From Modicisalibacter coralii (GTDB lineage: Bacteria; Pseudomonadota; Gammaproteobacteria; Pseudomonadales; Halomonadaceae), in NCBI RefSeq assembly GCF_004117855.1, contig NZ_QWBW01000008.1, positions 274,573 to 338,572 of the forward strand: 64,000 nucleotides of DNA, in the 5' to 3' direction. Under the pieces are notes generated by a model. The model was given only the letters and a program-made list of their open reading frames with translations, searched no databases and was not told the origin of the DNA. Every line of letters starts with the position of its first letter. The stretch's first letter is position 1. This document shows, in pieces, positions 55,704 through 64,000 of the stretch. Both the position numbers and the translations under genes were made by a program.

Positions 55704-57035
55704 GTGATCGATTGGCGACGGCAACTATGGCATCAACCGCAATTCTGGCGTTGTCCTCGAGGGGTGTGGTGGGCCGGTGTCGGTGTCCTGCTTCTGTATG
55801 GCACCTTTCAGGTGTTGTGGCCGCAAGTCGGGAGCATCGGTGAGTCGTTGACAGCCCTGCTGGGGCTGGTATGCGTGCTCGTCTATGGCAAGGGAATTCG
55901 GAATTCGGCGGCATTGTGGCTGCTGCTCGCGGTCATCGCCGTGCAGGTCATTGCCTGGACGTTCGGCTATTTTCATCATCCGCAATGGGTGAAGAGCAAT
56001 CCGCAGGTCGATCGGCTCGCCAAACTCTTCATCTTCATCGCCGTGGCCTGGTGGCTGGGTGGAAGCACCCGCAACACGCTAGTGCTATGGGGCCTGGCGC
56101 TGATCGGGTATCTGATGGCGTCATTCGTGCTGCCCGGGCCGGATGAGTGGTTGAGGGGCCTGCAGGGGCAACGTATCGGTTTCGGGATTCGTAACAACCA
56201 GCACGGTTCCATGCTGTTCGGGGTGGCATTACTCGGGACCGTCATCTTCTCGCGACGCTTCATGGCGCCGAAAGGCCGCTGGATCGTCTGGCGCATCGCC
56301 GTGTGGAGCGTGGTGTTCGCCATTTGTACCACGGCCGTGGCCATCGGGCAGACGCGCGCCATCTGGCTGGCGCTGGTCGTCGCCCTGCCGGTGGCGGGTG
56401 TCATCATGCTGCTGTGGGCAGGCTACCGCGGCATGGGGCGTCGCCTGCTCAAGCCGGTGATGGCGGGGCTGGTGGCGGGGCTGGTCCTGGCCCTCGTGGC
56501 CGGCTGGCTGTTCGGCGGCGTGCTGGTCGAGCGTATCACCACCGAGTCTTCCGTCATCGAACAGCTCATGGCCGGCAATATCCAGGACGTGCCGTATTCG
56601 AGCATCGGCATCCGGATCCATAGCTGGGTCGCCGCCTTTCAGTGGATCGCCGAGCGTCCGCTGGTCGGTTGGGGCGGAGGAGGGCGCAGCCTGGTGATCG
56701 AGCACACCCCCTGGCTGCCGGATGTCGTCAAGCAGCATTTCGGTCACTTGCACAACTTCTTCATCGAAATCTGGGTGGCTTACGGCCTGCTGGGGGTGGC
56801 GGCCATCGCCGCCCTGGCCGTCTGGATCGGCAGGGCGACCTGGCTGGCCTGGCGCGGCGGTGCCATGCCCGACGATGTCGCGCTGTTCGGCGCGACCTTC
56901 TTCGTCTATTGGATCATCGTCAATCAGTTCGAGTCCTACGACTCGTTCTGGACCGGGGTCTATGTCCACAATCTCGTCGTCGGCGGCCTGGTGACCCATT
57001 ACTGGCAGTGGCGCTACGGCGAGCGCCGTGCCTGA
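55704..57035 (+). CDS. O-antigen ligase / Wzy-type polymerase
   Basis: 443-aa polytopic membrane protein with about 10-11 TM segments. The Wzy_C/WaaL-type features are seen: IGFGIRNNQHGSMLFGVALL, AIGQTRAIWLAL, and the large periplasmic loop with WIAERPLVGWGGGGRSLVI and FGHLHNFFIEIWVAYGLLG. It would ligate or polymerise lipid-linked glycans in the periplasm. GTG 55704 with AAGGAT upstream is preferred; the frame extends to 55638 but that part lies in the repeat element. It is in the same direction as the WcaJ-type gene and probably shares its pathway. Ligase and polymerase cannot be told apart from sequence alone. Confidence 0.83.
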   Translation: MIDWRRQLWHQPQFWRCPRGVWWAGVGVLLLYGTFQVLWPQVGSIGESLTALLGLVCVLVYGKGIRNSAALWLLLAVIAVQVIAWTFGYFHHPQWVKSNPQVDRLAKLFIFIAVAWWLGGSTRNTLVLWGLALIGYLMASFVLPGPDEWLRGLQGQRIGFGIRNNQHGSMLFGVALLGTVIFSRRFMAPKGRWIVWRIAVWSVVFAICTTAVAIGQTRAIWLALVVALPVAGVIMLLWAGYRGMGRRLLKPVMAGLVAGLVLALVAGWLFGGVLVERITTESSVIEQLMAGNIQDVPYSSIGIRIHSWVAAFQWIAERPLVGWGGGGRSLVIEHTPWLPDVVKQHFGHLHNFFIEIWVAYGLLGVAAIAALAVWIGRATWLAWRGGAMPDDVALFGATFFVYWIIVNQFESYDSFWTGVYVHNLVVGGLVTHYWQWRYGERRA

Positions 57036-57046
57036 TACGAGAAGAC

Positions 57047-58342
57047 TCAGTCCGCCGGCCCGGCGTCCTCGCCGCTGGTCAGGGCGTTCACGAAGGCCGT
57101 ACCCGAGACCTCGATGAAGGGCTCCTGACAGCGGACATGGCTGCGGAAGTAGTCGTGATCGCCGTAGCGCTTGCCCCGCGTGCCCCTGACGGTCTCGGCG
57201 ATCAAGCGCTTGAAGCGTTTCTCGGGGCTCGTCCGGGTGCGCAGGTCGTGCATGGTGTCCAGACTGACGGCTTTCTCGCGCTGGACTTCCGCGTCGAGGA
57301 CCTCGCTGTAAAAGCGCCATCCGCCGAAGGCCGACTGCGGGTAATGGCCGGGCCAGATCGAGGCCCCGGCATGGGCGGGGCCGGGCGGAAATCCCCTGTG
57401 ACCCCGCAGGTGGTTGGCATAGAGCAGGACACGGCGAGGTGTGTGTCCCGCCCGCCGCAGAGCCAGTGCGCTGGCCCGCGCGGCGGCGATGTGATCCCGG
57501 TGGGGGTCGACTTCGGGGTGAGTCACCACCACCGTGGCGGGGCGGATGGCGTCGACGAGAAAGGCCAGGTCGGCAACCAGGCCGGCGCCGTCGTTGGTCG
57601 CCCCGGCGTCGGTCGGCAGGGCCATTCGATTCCAGCACCGGAAGTCGCTCGGGCGGAGCGACGATTCCGGGGATGCGGCGTCGGATGTCACGTCTGCGGT
57701 CAGTGCGGCAAGGGTGTCGTTGAAATAGCCCAGCATGACCAGGCGCTCCGGCGGGATGCCGGCAAGCAGCGGGGTCGTTGCGCTGTTCCAGGCGCGAATC
57801 CACCCCTTGCGACGTCGCGCCGCTGCCGGGGCCGTGTCCAGGGCGGGCCAGTATTGCTTGTCCAGCCGCTTGAGCGTTTCCCCGGCGCTGAGGGTGACGA
57901 TCCAGGTCCGCTCGGCGTTGCGGCGATAGAGCCCGTACCCCGCCAGTTCGGCGTCGTCGGGATGCGGGGCGACGAACAGCACGGGGCCGTCATCGAGCTT
58001 GGCGCGGGAAAACCCGTGCAGCGTGCCCTGGCTGGCGAGCGAGCAGTGCAACGGATGCACGACCAGGCCGTGCCAGTCGTCGATCCCGGTCAGGTTGAGC
58101 CAGCGCCGCCCCTGCTCGCCGTTTTCCAGATAATGCGTCACCAGGTGTCGGCCGCCCGCATGGATGTCGATGCGGGGCTGGCGCGGGCCGCGGTGGGCGC
58201 GATAGTCGATCTGCCACAGCCAGCTCCAGTGTCGCGGGGAGCCCGGGGGCGTTTCGGCCAGGCTCAATTCGCCACCGGGGGCATGGGTCGTGGTCAGGCT
58301 GATGTCAGGGTCGAGCGGGTAGTCGTCGTCGCGGGTTTGCAC
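57047..58342 (-). CDS. PIG-L family deacetylase
   Basis: 431-aa protein with an about 115-residue N-terminal extension and a PIG-L/LmbE domain. The zinc motif APHPDDAELAGYG and the downstream THPEVDPHRDHIAA supply the metal ligands (His, Asp, His). Family members deacetylate N-acetylhexosamines such as GlcNAc-linked lipids; one use is trimming surface polysaccharide. No signal peptide is seen. The N-terminal part (LSLAETPPGSPRHWSWLWQIDY) looks like a beta domain of unknown role. Convergent with the ligase-like gene, 12 bp apart. A repeat element lies between its start and the next gene. Confidence 0.84.
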   Translation of the reverse strand: MQTRDDDYPLDPDISLTTTHAPGGELSLAETPPGSPRHWSWLWQIDYRAHRGPRQPRIDIHAGGRHLVTHYLENGEQGRRWLNLTGIDDWHGLVVHPLHCSLASQGTLHGFSRAKLDDGPVLFVAPHPDDAELAGYGLYRRNAERTWIVTLSAGETLKRLDKQYWPALDTAPAAARRRKGWIRAWNSATTPLLAGIPPERLVMLGYFNDTLAALTADVTSDAASPESSLRPSDFRCWNRMALPTDAGATNDGAGLVADLAFLVDAIRPATVVVTHPEVDPHRDHIAAARASALALRRAGHTPRRVLLYANHLRGHRGFPPGPAHAGASIWPGHYPQSAFGGWRFYSEVLDAEVQREKAVSLDTMHDLRTRTSPEKRFKRLIAETVRGTRGKRYGDHDYFRSHVRCQEPFIEVSGTAFVNALTSGEDAGPAD

Positions 58343-58393
58343 GGGTCACGCTCATCGGGTTGGCGGTCAATGAAAGCTCGGCTCACTGGGGTT

Positions 58394-58525
58394 TGTACGA
58401 AAAGTCGGCGAGCGAAGGCAAGACAAGGCAAAAATTGGCGAAGAAGCGGAGTTTACGGGGGTGTAAATGAGCATTTTGAGCCGATTTTTAACGCCGTATT
58501 GCCGAGCGCAGACAGTTTTCGTATA
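58394..58525. repeat. 132-bp inverted-repeat element
   Basis: Ends TGTACGAAAA (58394-58403) and TTTTCGTATA (58516-58525) are inverted, 9 of 10 matching. A small internal palindrome (TTTACGGGGGTGTAAA) is included. There is no coding capacity. It abuts the stop codon of the GT4 gene (58530), and its borders match the shorter element at 51378-51413. Confidence 0.72.
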
Positions 58526-58529
58526 GAGC

Positions 58530-59696
58530 CTAGGAGGAAAGCAGGGCCAGGAAGTCTTGGGCGATGCCGCGCTCGTCGAAACGTGCGGCCCACTCGGGAT
58601 CGACCGTGACGGGATGCTCCAGGGCCTCGCGCATTTTGTCGGCCAGCGATTCCACGCTGGGCCGGGCAATGAGCCGTGTCTGCGCCGCCGGCAGCACCTC
58701 GCGGATACCGCCGGGGGCGTCCGTCACGACGCACTGGGTCCCCAGGGCGAGCGATTCGATGAGTACCAGGCCCAGGCCTTCGACCTTGGAACTCAACACG
58801 AAGGCGCGGGCGTTGGCCATCCAGGGGTAGGGATTCGTCTGCTGGCCGAGGAAGTGTACACGATCGGCAACGCCCAGCTCTCGGGCCAGTTGCTCCAGCG
58901 ACTGACGCTTGTCGCCATCGCCGATGATGACCAGCTCCACGGGCAGGTCGGCACGGGCGAAGGCCCGTAGCAGCAGGGCCTGGTTCTTGACCGACGAGAG
59001 CCGGCCCACGTGGACGAAGTAGGGCGTCGTCGGCAGCGGCGTGGCGGGCGTTTCCTCGCTCAGGGCCGCGAGCGATTGCAGGGGGACGGCATTGGGGATG
59101 ACCGTCACCCGCTGGGGCCTGACATGGTGTCGTTCCAGCCGCTTGGTCAGCAGGTCGGCGATACCTCGCGAGACCGCGATGACGCGCTTGTCTTCGTAGA
59201 GCTTGCGATAGAGCCAGCGCGCCAGCCGGTGGTTGCCGGGACCGCCGACCGGGCCCTCCACCACCTGCCAGCAGCGGGGATCACGGTAGTTCCAGAGTAG
59301 CTCGAAGGCGCCCTGGCCACGGATCAGGATCAAGTCGAAGGCGCCGTGGCGGGTCTCCAGGGTCTGCACGTGGCGCTTGAACCGCCGGCTGACCGACCAC
59401 CCCGGCCAGATGAAGCCGGTGCCCGGCAACGCGGGCTTCAACACCAGCCGAGCCAGCAGATGATAGACCAGCCCCGTGGGGGTCTGCCTTGCCTGACGCT
59501 CGAAATCGACGAGATGCACCTGGGTTCCGGCGGGTGGCGTGAGTTCCGGCCGTCCCTTGAGGACCAGGAGGTGAACGTCATGCCCCTCTTGCAACAAACC
59601 GTGCGCCAGGCTCAACGCCGCCTTCTGGATGCCCCCCATGTTGAGACGTCGGACGACGATGAGTATCCGTCTTTTGGGAAGGGCTGGCGCGTTCAT
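58530..59696 (-). CDS. Glycosyltransferase family 4
   Basis: 388-aa GT-B-fold glycosyltransferase. N-terminal Rossmann half: RRLNMGGIQKAALSLAHGL, with FDLILIRGQGAFE. C-terminal donor-binding half: YFVHVGRLSSVKNQALLLRAF, VIIGDGDKRQSLEQLA, VHFLGQQTNPYPWM, and the retaining-GT motif SSKVEGLGLVLIESLALG. ATG 59696 (MNAPALPKRRILIVVRRL) gives a normal start; the frame runs on to 59888 but that part has no family features. It probably adds one sugar to the glycan started by the WcaJ-type enzyme. Sugar unknown. It follows the YdcF-like gene on the same strand. Confidence 0.87.
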   Translation of the reverse strand: MNAPALPKRRILIVVRRLNMGGIQKAALSLAHGLLQEGHDVHLLVLKGRPELTPPAGTQVHLVDFERQARQTPTGLVYHLLARLVLKPALPGTGFIWPGWSVSRRFKRHVQTLETRHGAFDLILIRGQGAFELLWNYRDPRCWQVVEGPVGGPGNHRLARWLYRKLYEDKRVIAVSRGIADLLTKRLERHHVRPQRVTVIPNAVPLQSLAALSEETPATPLPTTPYFVHVGRLSSVKNQALLLRAFARADLPVELVIIGDGDKRQSLEQLARELGVADRVHFLGQQTNPYPWMANARAFVLSSKVEGLGLVLIESLALGTQCVVTDAPGGIREVLPAAQTRLIARPSVESLADKMREALEHPVTVDPEWAARFDERGIAQDFLALLSS

Positions 59697-59845
59697 GGAC
59701 TCGATAATCCGTTGATAGAGTAAGTGCGCTCCGACGGGCTCGCGCGGGACCGGAGGCTCGCGATGACAAGGCGCAGCAAGACCCGTGTCGGGCAGCGGGT
59801 GAGGGTAACCATTATTGGCGGGCGGGTCACTATCGAGACGGCGCG

Positions 59846-60595
59846 CTACAGCCACCGGCGCAACCCGTAGACCAACCGCCCCAACCATTCATGCAGCGCG
59901 CGGCTGCTCTGGCGCAGATAGTAGGCCCGTGGCACGAAGGCCAGCGGATCGAGGTGGGGCTTGCCGGCGAACTCCGTGGGGGCGGGAATCGCTTCCAGCC
60001 CGGCGTGCTCGAAGGCGGCGACGGCACGCGGCAGGTGCCAGGCCTGGCTGACCAGCAGCACGCGCTGAATGTCCGTGCCCTGGAGGACGCGGGCCGTTTC
60101 ACTGGCGTTCTCGGCGGTGTTGCGGCTCTGCGTCTCGAGCCAGGTGGGGCGGATATCGAACACCTGACGCATCGCCCTGGCCATCAATTGCGATTCGGCC
60201 AGGGGTTCGTCATGGACCCGTCCGCCGCTGAGCAGTACCGGCAGGTCGTACTGCCGCGCCAGGAACACCCCGTAGGCCAGCCGGCGCCAGGTGGTATTGG
60301 AGGGCGCGTCGCCCCAGCCGAATTCCGGCGAGTGGTAGTTGCGCCCCCCGCCCAGGATCACGATCGCCTGACCGCGTCTGGCCTCGGCTGCCGTGAGCGG
60401 TGGATAGATCTCCAGGCCATGACGCAGCCAATAGCTGACCAGCGGCGTCGAGATCACCAGCAGTGACACCAGGCCGCCGATCACCAGGGTCAGGCCCAGC
60501 CCACGCGAGCTGCGCCATATCGCGAACCCCGCCAGCATCAGCAGGACGTTGCCCACGGGCGGCAGGACGAGATATTGCAGGTAACTCGGCGACAT
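59846..60595 (-). CDS. YdcF/DUF218 family membrane protein
   Basis: 249-aa protein with two N-terminal TM segments and a DUF218 domain. Seen: AIVILGGGRNYHSPEFGWGD, LPVLLSGGRVH, ESQSRNTAENA-like ETQSRNTAENASETA, and VSQAWHLPRAVAAFEHAGL. ATG 60595 is chosen, with AAGGA upstream; the frame extends to 60736 without support. The family (E. coli YdcF, SanA, ElyC) is linked to envelope and lipid-carrier homeostasis, with unclear chemistry. It lies directly upstream of the GT4 gene on the same strand. Confidence 0.85.
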   Translation of the reverse strand: MSPSYLQYLVLPPVGNVLLMLAGFAIWRSSRGLGLTLVIGGLVSLLVISTPLVSYWLRHGLEIYPPLTAAEARRGQAIVILGGGRNYHSPEFGWGDAPSNTTWRRLAYGVFLARQYDLPVLLSGGRVHDEPLAESQLMARAMRQVFDIRPTWLETQSRNTAENASETARVLQGTDIQRVLLVSQAWHLPRAVAAFEHAGLEAIPAPTEFAGKPHLDPLAFVPRAYYLRQSSRALHEWLGRLVYGLRRWL

Positions 60596-60750
60596 CAGGC
60601 GACGTCCTTGTATCGGGAGCTCGCAGGCGATAGTAGCGCCGATCATCCGGCTTTGCTCATTGAAAAGGCGGCCATGAGCCAGCGCCGGCTTCTCGTCGGC
60701 CTCACCAGGCGCTACGCTGCAGATACGAATCGACACATGGAAGCTCGATA

Positions 60751-61017
60751 ATGGCTCGCTCGCATCTCGCCTTTCTCGTTCTGGTGCCCTCGTCGGGCAA
60801 TACCTCGCTGACCAGCCAGGGGGGCAAGGGTTACACGCTCAGCCTGGGGACGGTCGACAGCATCGACGCCGCGGCGCGCCTGGCCAGGGAACTGGCGGAG
60901 CAGGGCGTTGAGGCGATCGAACTCAGTGCGAGTTTCGGTGATGCCGGGGTGGCGCGAATTCGCGAGGCCGTGGGGCCCTCGGTCAAGGTGGGGCGGGTAC
61001 ACTACGAGACGCCCTGA
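60751..61017 (+). CDS. Small DUF6506-like protein
   Basis: 88-aa compact alpha/beta protein (MARSHLAFLVLVPSSGN; an ATDSIDAAARLARELAEQG-like helix; IELSASFGDAGVARIREAVG; VKVGRVHYETP). It resembles DUF6506. There is no signal peptide. It stands alone between the YdcF-like gene (opposite strand) and a tandem repeat. Function is unknown. Confidence 0.65.
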   Translation: MARSHLAFLVLVPSSGNTSLTSQGGKGYTLSLGTVDSIDAAARLARELAEQGVEAIELSASFGDAGVARIREAVGPSVKVGRVHYETP

Positions 61018-61029
61018 GCGCCTGGGTCG

Positions 61030-61260
61030 GACGCGCTCCCGACGGCGGGGTCTGTTCATCGCGAACAAGTTCGCTCCCACACCCCGGCCCGGTTTCGGTG
61101 ATGTTGGTGGGAGGGAACTCGCTCCCGACAGCGGTCTCCTGTTCATCGCGAACAAGTTCGCTCCCACACCCCGGTCCGGTTTCGGTGATGTTGGTGGGAG
61201 GGAACTCGTTCCCGACAGCGGTGCCTGTTTCATCGCGAACACTTTCGTTCCCCTCGCCGT
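61030..61260 (+). repeat. 87-bp tandem repeat array (about 2.5 copies)
   Basis: CATCGCGAACA starts at 61057, 61144 and 61231, an exact 87-bp period. Each unit contains GCGAACAAGTTCGC (palindromic) and GGTTTCGGTGATGTTGGTGGGAG-type sequence with self-complementary GTGGGAG/CTCCCAC. It resembles intergenic REP-like repeats. The unit is far too long and has no spacer pattern for CRISPR. Confidence 0.88.
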
Positions 61261-61441
61261 CCTGATACCGCACGCCGTTCTGGCTATCCGCCTTTCTTCC
61301 TTCTCCTCTCTTCTTTCTTCGCTCTCTTGTCCCCCTCCCGCCTGACGTATGACCAAAGTCTAAAGGCATTTTGTCCGTTCTTGCTCGATCCTATGTCCGA
61401 CATAGCCCGGTTCGGGTCTTACAAGGCAACGCGGAACTGCC
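61261..61441 (+). promoter_or_regulatory. Region before the FadR-type regulator and TRAP genes
   Basis: 181 bp without a gene, with a pyrimidine-rich stretch (about 61285-61340) and a less GC-rich part near 61350-61400. The promoter of the regulator-dctP-dctQ operon is expected here. ATGTCCGACATAG near 61391-61403 contains the small inverted repeat TGTCCGACA and could be part of an operator; this is only a guess. Confidence 0.4.
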
Positions 61442-62233
61442 ATGAGCCAAGCTTCTCCCCAGACAGGACGCGCGCCGCGTCCCGACATCGCCGAATACCT
61501 CGCCGAGGCCATCTTCAGCGGCCGGTACGCGCCGGGGGATTTCGTGCCCAAGGAGCTGGATCTCTGCGAGCAGTTCGGCGTCAGCCGCAGCACGGTGCGC
61601 AGCGCCCTGCAGACGCTGGTCGCCGCCGGGCTGCTCAAGCGTATCTCGGGGCAGGGCACGCGCGTGCGGGTGCTGCAGGAATGGCACCTGCTCGATCCGC
61701 AGGTCAGCGCCTGGATGGCGCGTTTCGCGCAGCCCAATCCGCGCATCCAGCGCGAGATCTTTGCCTTTCGCGTCGCCGTGGAGCCCTTCGTCGCCCGGCT
61801 TGCCGCCGAGAACGCCACGGCCGCCGACCTGCTGGCGATCGAGACGGCCTACGAAGGAATGATTCGTGCCCTCGAGCACGACGACCTATGTTGGCAAGGG
61901 CGGACCCACGACGAGTATGACGTGGCGTTCCACGAGGCCGTCTTCGATGCCTCGCACAACCTGGTCTGGGCGCAGATCAGCCATGTGCTCAAGCCGGCCA
62001 TCGCGTTGCTGGTCGAGCGCTCCAATCACAGCGCCGACGAGCTCAACGACAGCATGGAGCGGCATCGCCGTGTCATGGAGGCGATACGCCTGCGTCAGCC
62101 CGATCAGGCCGCCCAGGCGGCACTGGCGGTCCTCGACCGCACCGGGCGGGATCTCGGCCTTCCCGGCCTGACCCGCCAACTTCCCGTTCTTGAACCGCAT
62201 ACAACAAGTGACCCAGAGGAAACCCAGTCATGA
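61442..62233 (+). CDS. FadR/GntR-family transcriptional regulator
   Basis: 263-aa regulator. Winged helix-turn-helix in the first about 80 residues (IAEYLAEAIFSGRYAPGDFVPKE, FGVSRSTVRSALQTLVAAGLLKR, GQGTRVRV), then an FCD ligand-binding domain (residues about 100-240: EIFAFRVAVEP, RTHDEYDVAFHEAVFDASHN, with His/Asp residues that usually bind a metal and sugar acid or related ligand; HRRVMEAIRLRQPDQA). Its TGA overlaps the dctP ATG by 4 bp, so it is the first gene of the TRAP operon and probably autoregulates it in response to the substrate. Confidence 0.92.
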   Translation: MSQASPQTGRAPRPDIAEYLAEAIFSGRYAPGDFVPKELDLCEQFGVSRSTVRSALQTLVAAGLLKRISGQGTRVRVLQEWHLLDPQVSAWMARFAQPNPRIQREIFAFRVAVEPFVARLAAENATAADLLAIETAYEGMIRALEHDDLCWQGRTHDEYDVAFHEAVFDASHNLVWAQISHVLKPAIALLVERSNHSADELNDSMERHRRVMEAIRLRQPDQAAQAALAVLDRTGRDLGLPGLTRQLPVLEPHTTSDPEETQS

Positions 62234-63315
62234 TCTCACGCACTCCGCTCAAGGTACTGACCGCCGCGATCCTCGCGACCACCGCGCTCAGCGCCCAGGC
62301 CGCCGAGTACGAATGGACCTTCCAGACGTCCGAGACCGCCGGTGAGCCGCAGTTCGACATGAAGAAACAGTGGGCCCAGAACGTCGAGACCATGTCCGAC
62401 GGCCGGATCCATATCGAGATCCTGCCGACGGGCGCCGTGGTGCCGCCCAACCAGACCCTGCAGGCGGTCAAGGCCGGCATCCTTCAGGGACACCTGACCG
62501 ACCCCAGCTACTTCTCCGGCGAGAACCCGGCGTTCGGCATGATCGGTAACCTGGTGGGCGCCTGGAGCGACCCCTACAACTTCCTCGACTACATGAACAA
62601 CGGCGGCGGCGAGGAGATCTACAACGAGTTGGCCGAGCCCTATGGCGTGCACCTGATCGGTGCCGCCGCGACCGGTCTCGAGTCGCTGCCCTCGACCCGC
62701 CCGATCAAGACCGTCGAGGACCTCAAGGGGCTCAAGCTGCGTACCCCCGAGGGCATGGTCTCCAACGTGTTCAAGCGGGCGGGCGCCACGCCGGTCAACC
62801 TGCCGGGCTCCGAGGTGTACACCTCGCTGCAGAAGGGCGTGATCGACGCCGCCGACTACACGGTGTTCGCCACCAACCAGTCGCAGGGTCTGCACGAGTT
62901 CGCCAAGTATCCGAACTACCCGGGCTTCCACTCGCTGCCGATGGTCGCCGTGTCGCTCAACAAGGAGATCTGGGACGGCCTGCCGGAGGATCTCAAGGCG
63001 ATCCTCACGACCTCCGTCGATGCCATGGCCTACCAGATGGTCGGTCAGCTCAAGACCCGCGATCTCAAGGCGGTTCGCGAAGCGCGCCAGGATCCCGATA
63101 TCCACATCATCAACATGTCCGATGAAGAGCGCGCCAAGTTCCGCGCCATCGCGCAGAAGGAGTGGAAGGACTGGTCGGACAAGAACGACGTCACCAAGGA
63201 GTTCTACAAGTCCGTCGTGAGCTACCTCCAGGACCATAACCTGCTCAAGGCAGAGGACGAGTCCGGTGCCGACGACGCGGCGTCCGCCGAGAAGACGTCC
63301 AGCGACCAGTCCTGA
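62230..63315 (+). CDS. dctP: TRAP transporter substrate-binding protein DctP
   Basis: 361-aa periplasmic binding protein. Sec signal peptide, cut after AQA (about residue 25). DctP fold features: FQTSETAGEPQFDMKKQWAQ, DGRIHIEILPTGAVVPP, the conserved Arg region LKGLKLRTPEGMVSNVFKRAGATPVNLPGSEVYTSLQKG (shown in part by LRTPEG), and GVIDAADYTVFA. It ends in an acidic tail (EDESGADDAASAEKTSSDQS). It delivers its substrate to the DctQ/DctM permease. The substrate is not predictable; sugar acids or other carboxylates are usual for operons with FadR-type regulators. Overlaps the regulator by 4 bp. Confidence 0.94.
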   Translation: MISRTPLKVLTAAILATTALSAQAAEYEWTFQTSETAGEPQFDMKKQWAQNVETMSDGRIHIEILPTGAVVPPNQTLQAVKAGILQGHLTDPSYFSGENPAFGMIGNLVGAWSDPYNFLDYMNNGGGEEIYNELAEPYGVHLIGAAATGLESLPSTRPIKTVEDLKGLKLRTPEGMVSNVFKRAGATPVNLPGSEVYTSLQKGVIDAADYTVFATNQSQGLHEFAKYPNYPGFHSLPMVAVSLNKEIWDGLPEDLKAILTTSVDAMAYQMVGQLKTRDLKAVREARQDPDIHIINMSDEERAKFRAIAQKEWKDWSDKNDVTKEFYKSVVSYLQDHNLLKAEDESGADDAASAEKTSSDQS

Positions 63316-63413
63316 TCGAGCGGTCGGCGGACCGCACGACGAACGGCGGGGCCTGCGGGCCTCGTCGCTCGTCATGACGGCCGCCATCGCTTCCCGTGTG
63401 CCGAGGAAATCCC

Positions 63414-64000
63414 ATGTCTTCCCAATCCCGTAACGACGATCAAAAAGCGGCGCCGGGTGCCGCCGCGCCGGGCGACGACGAACTGGCCCCGGCGACCAGC
63501 GGCGCGCCGGAGCCGGCCAAGGAGCCCGCGGCCGGCGCACCGGTGCGCAGCACCTTCGACCGCGGCGTGGTGGCCTGCGCCCGCGTCGCCGCCTGGCTGG
63601 TGGCCATCTCGATGGCGATCAGCGTCTTCGAGGTGATCATGCGCTACGGCTTCAACTCGCCGACCTCCTGGGTCCACGAGACCACCGTGATGCTGGTCGC
63701 GGTGACCTTCGCGCTGGGCGGCCCGGCGGCGCTGGCCAGCAACCGCCACATCCGCGTGCGGGTGCTCTACGACAGCGCCGGCCCGCGCCTGCGACTGTGG
63801 CTCGACCGCTTCAACGACCTGGTCACCTTCGGCTTCTGCCTGGCGATGAGCTACGCCGCCTACACCATGTTCTGGGAGTCCTCCCACAACCCGCTCGGCG
63901 AGTGGTCGCTGGAGCGCTCCGGGACCGCCTGGAACCCGCCGTTCCCGGCACTGATCAAGGGCATCATCATGGTCGCGCTGATGATCATGTGCATTCAGGC
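63414..64000 (+). CDS. dctQ: TRAP transporter small permease DctQ (3' partial)
   Basis: At least 195 residues, cut by the window end. A long Ala/Pro/acidic N-terminal extension (about 45 residues) precedes the DctQ domain: TM1 with RVAAWLVAISMAISVFEVIMRYGF, SPTSWVHETTVMLVAVTFALGGPAAL, NRHIRVRVLYD, then further TM segments. ATG 63414 has GAGG upstream. A GC-rich hairpin-prone 98-bp spacer separates it from dctP; such spacers often reduce permease expression relative to the binding protein (family knowledge). DctM is expected just beyond the window. Confidence 0.9.
   Translation, partial: MSSQSRNDDQKAAPGAAAPGDDELAPATSGAPEPAKEPAAGAPVRSTFDRGVVACARVAAWLVAISMAISVFEVIMRYGFNSPTSWVHETTVMLVAVTFALGGPAALASNRHIRVRVLYDSAGPRLRLWLDRFNDLVTFGFCLAMSYAAYTMFWESSHNPLGEWSLERSGTAWNPPFPALIKGIIMVALMIMCIQ

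Noticed and set aside
61030..61260. Possible CRISPR array
   Set aside because: The unit is 87 bp, repeats are head-to-tail without variable spacers, and no cas genes are present.
63316..63413. Defined terminator between dctP and dctQ
   Set aside because: The spacer is GC-rich and can fold, but I found no clean stem with a T run, so I mention it only with dctQ.

Overview
The window is a GC-rich, acidic-proteome bacterial chromosome segment. Its gene content (S-layer/RTX exoproteins, SapC-type protein, rml genes, CysQ-CysC fusion, TRAP transporter, Gad/AspT pair) suggests a halophilic gammaproteobacterium of the Halomonas type. That placement is an inference from protein style and context, not a measured one. 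No rRNA, tRNA, CRISPR array, transposase or integrase was seen.

Layout. 1-3.6 kb: the 3' part of a large fused glycan-synthesis protein (methyltransferase, coiled coil, WbsX and RgpF-like domains). 4-12.3 kb: a surface-layer block with a 1175-aa S-layer-like protein, a short paralogue made of its N-terminal module, a SapC-family protein, a small DUF6447-like protein and a second S-layer-like protein, most followed by a clear terminator hairpin. 12.3-22.3 kb: membrane glycosyltransferase-like proteins (one GtrII-like, three DUF6056-like), a gtrA-gtrB pair, two DUF3617 paralogues and an RTX/repeat protein. 22.4-43.3 kb: four RTX-type exoproteins (trypsin-like protease, nuclease/phytase-like enzyme, and 1877- and 2472-aa adhesins) whose C-termini share the same repeats; a four-gene tail-collar/GNAT cluster sits between the adhesins. 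43.3-47.8 kb: an unknown protein, then rmlBACD (dTDP-L-rhamnose). 48-51.3 kb: glutamate decarboxylase with an AspT-type antiporter. 52.2-60.6 kb: CysQ-CysC fusion, WcaJ-type initiating transferase, O-antigen ligase/polymerase-like protein, PIG-L deacetylase, GT4 glycosyltransferase and YdcF-like protein. 60.7-64 kb: a small DUF6506-like protein, a 87-bp tandem repeat, then a FadR-type regulator with TRAP dctP and dctQ (cut by the window end).

How the genes may work together. One sequence motif, roughly FDxxxYLxxNPDVxxAGxxPLxHYxxYGxxEGRxPN, recurs in nine proteins. It is N-terminal in the S-layer-like proteins (long, about 60-aa units), C-terminal in the RTX exoproteins (short, 38-46-aa units), and internal in the cytoplasmic glycan-synthesis protein. 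Rhamnose supply, glycan initiation, polymerisation and modification genes lie in the same window. The most economical reading is a cell-surface system in which a polysaccharide and a set of type I-secreted proteins share one recognition module. This is a hypothesis: no type I secretion ABC/MFP/OMP genes and no Wzx/Wza/Wzc exporter are present in the window.
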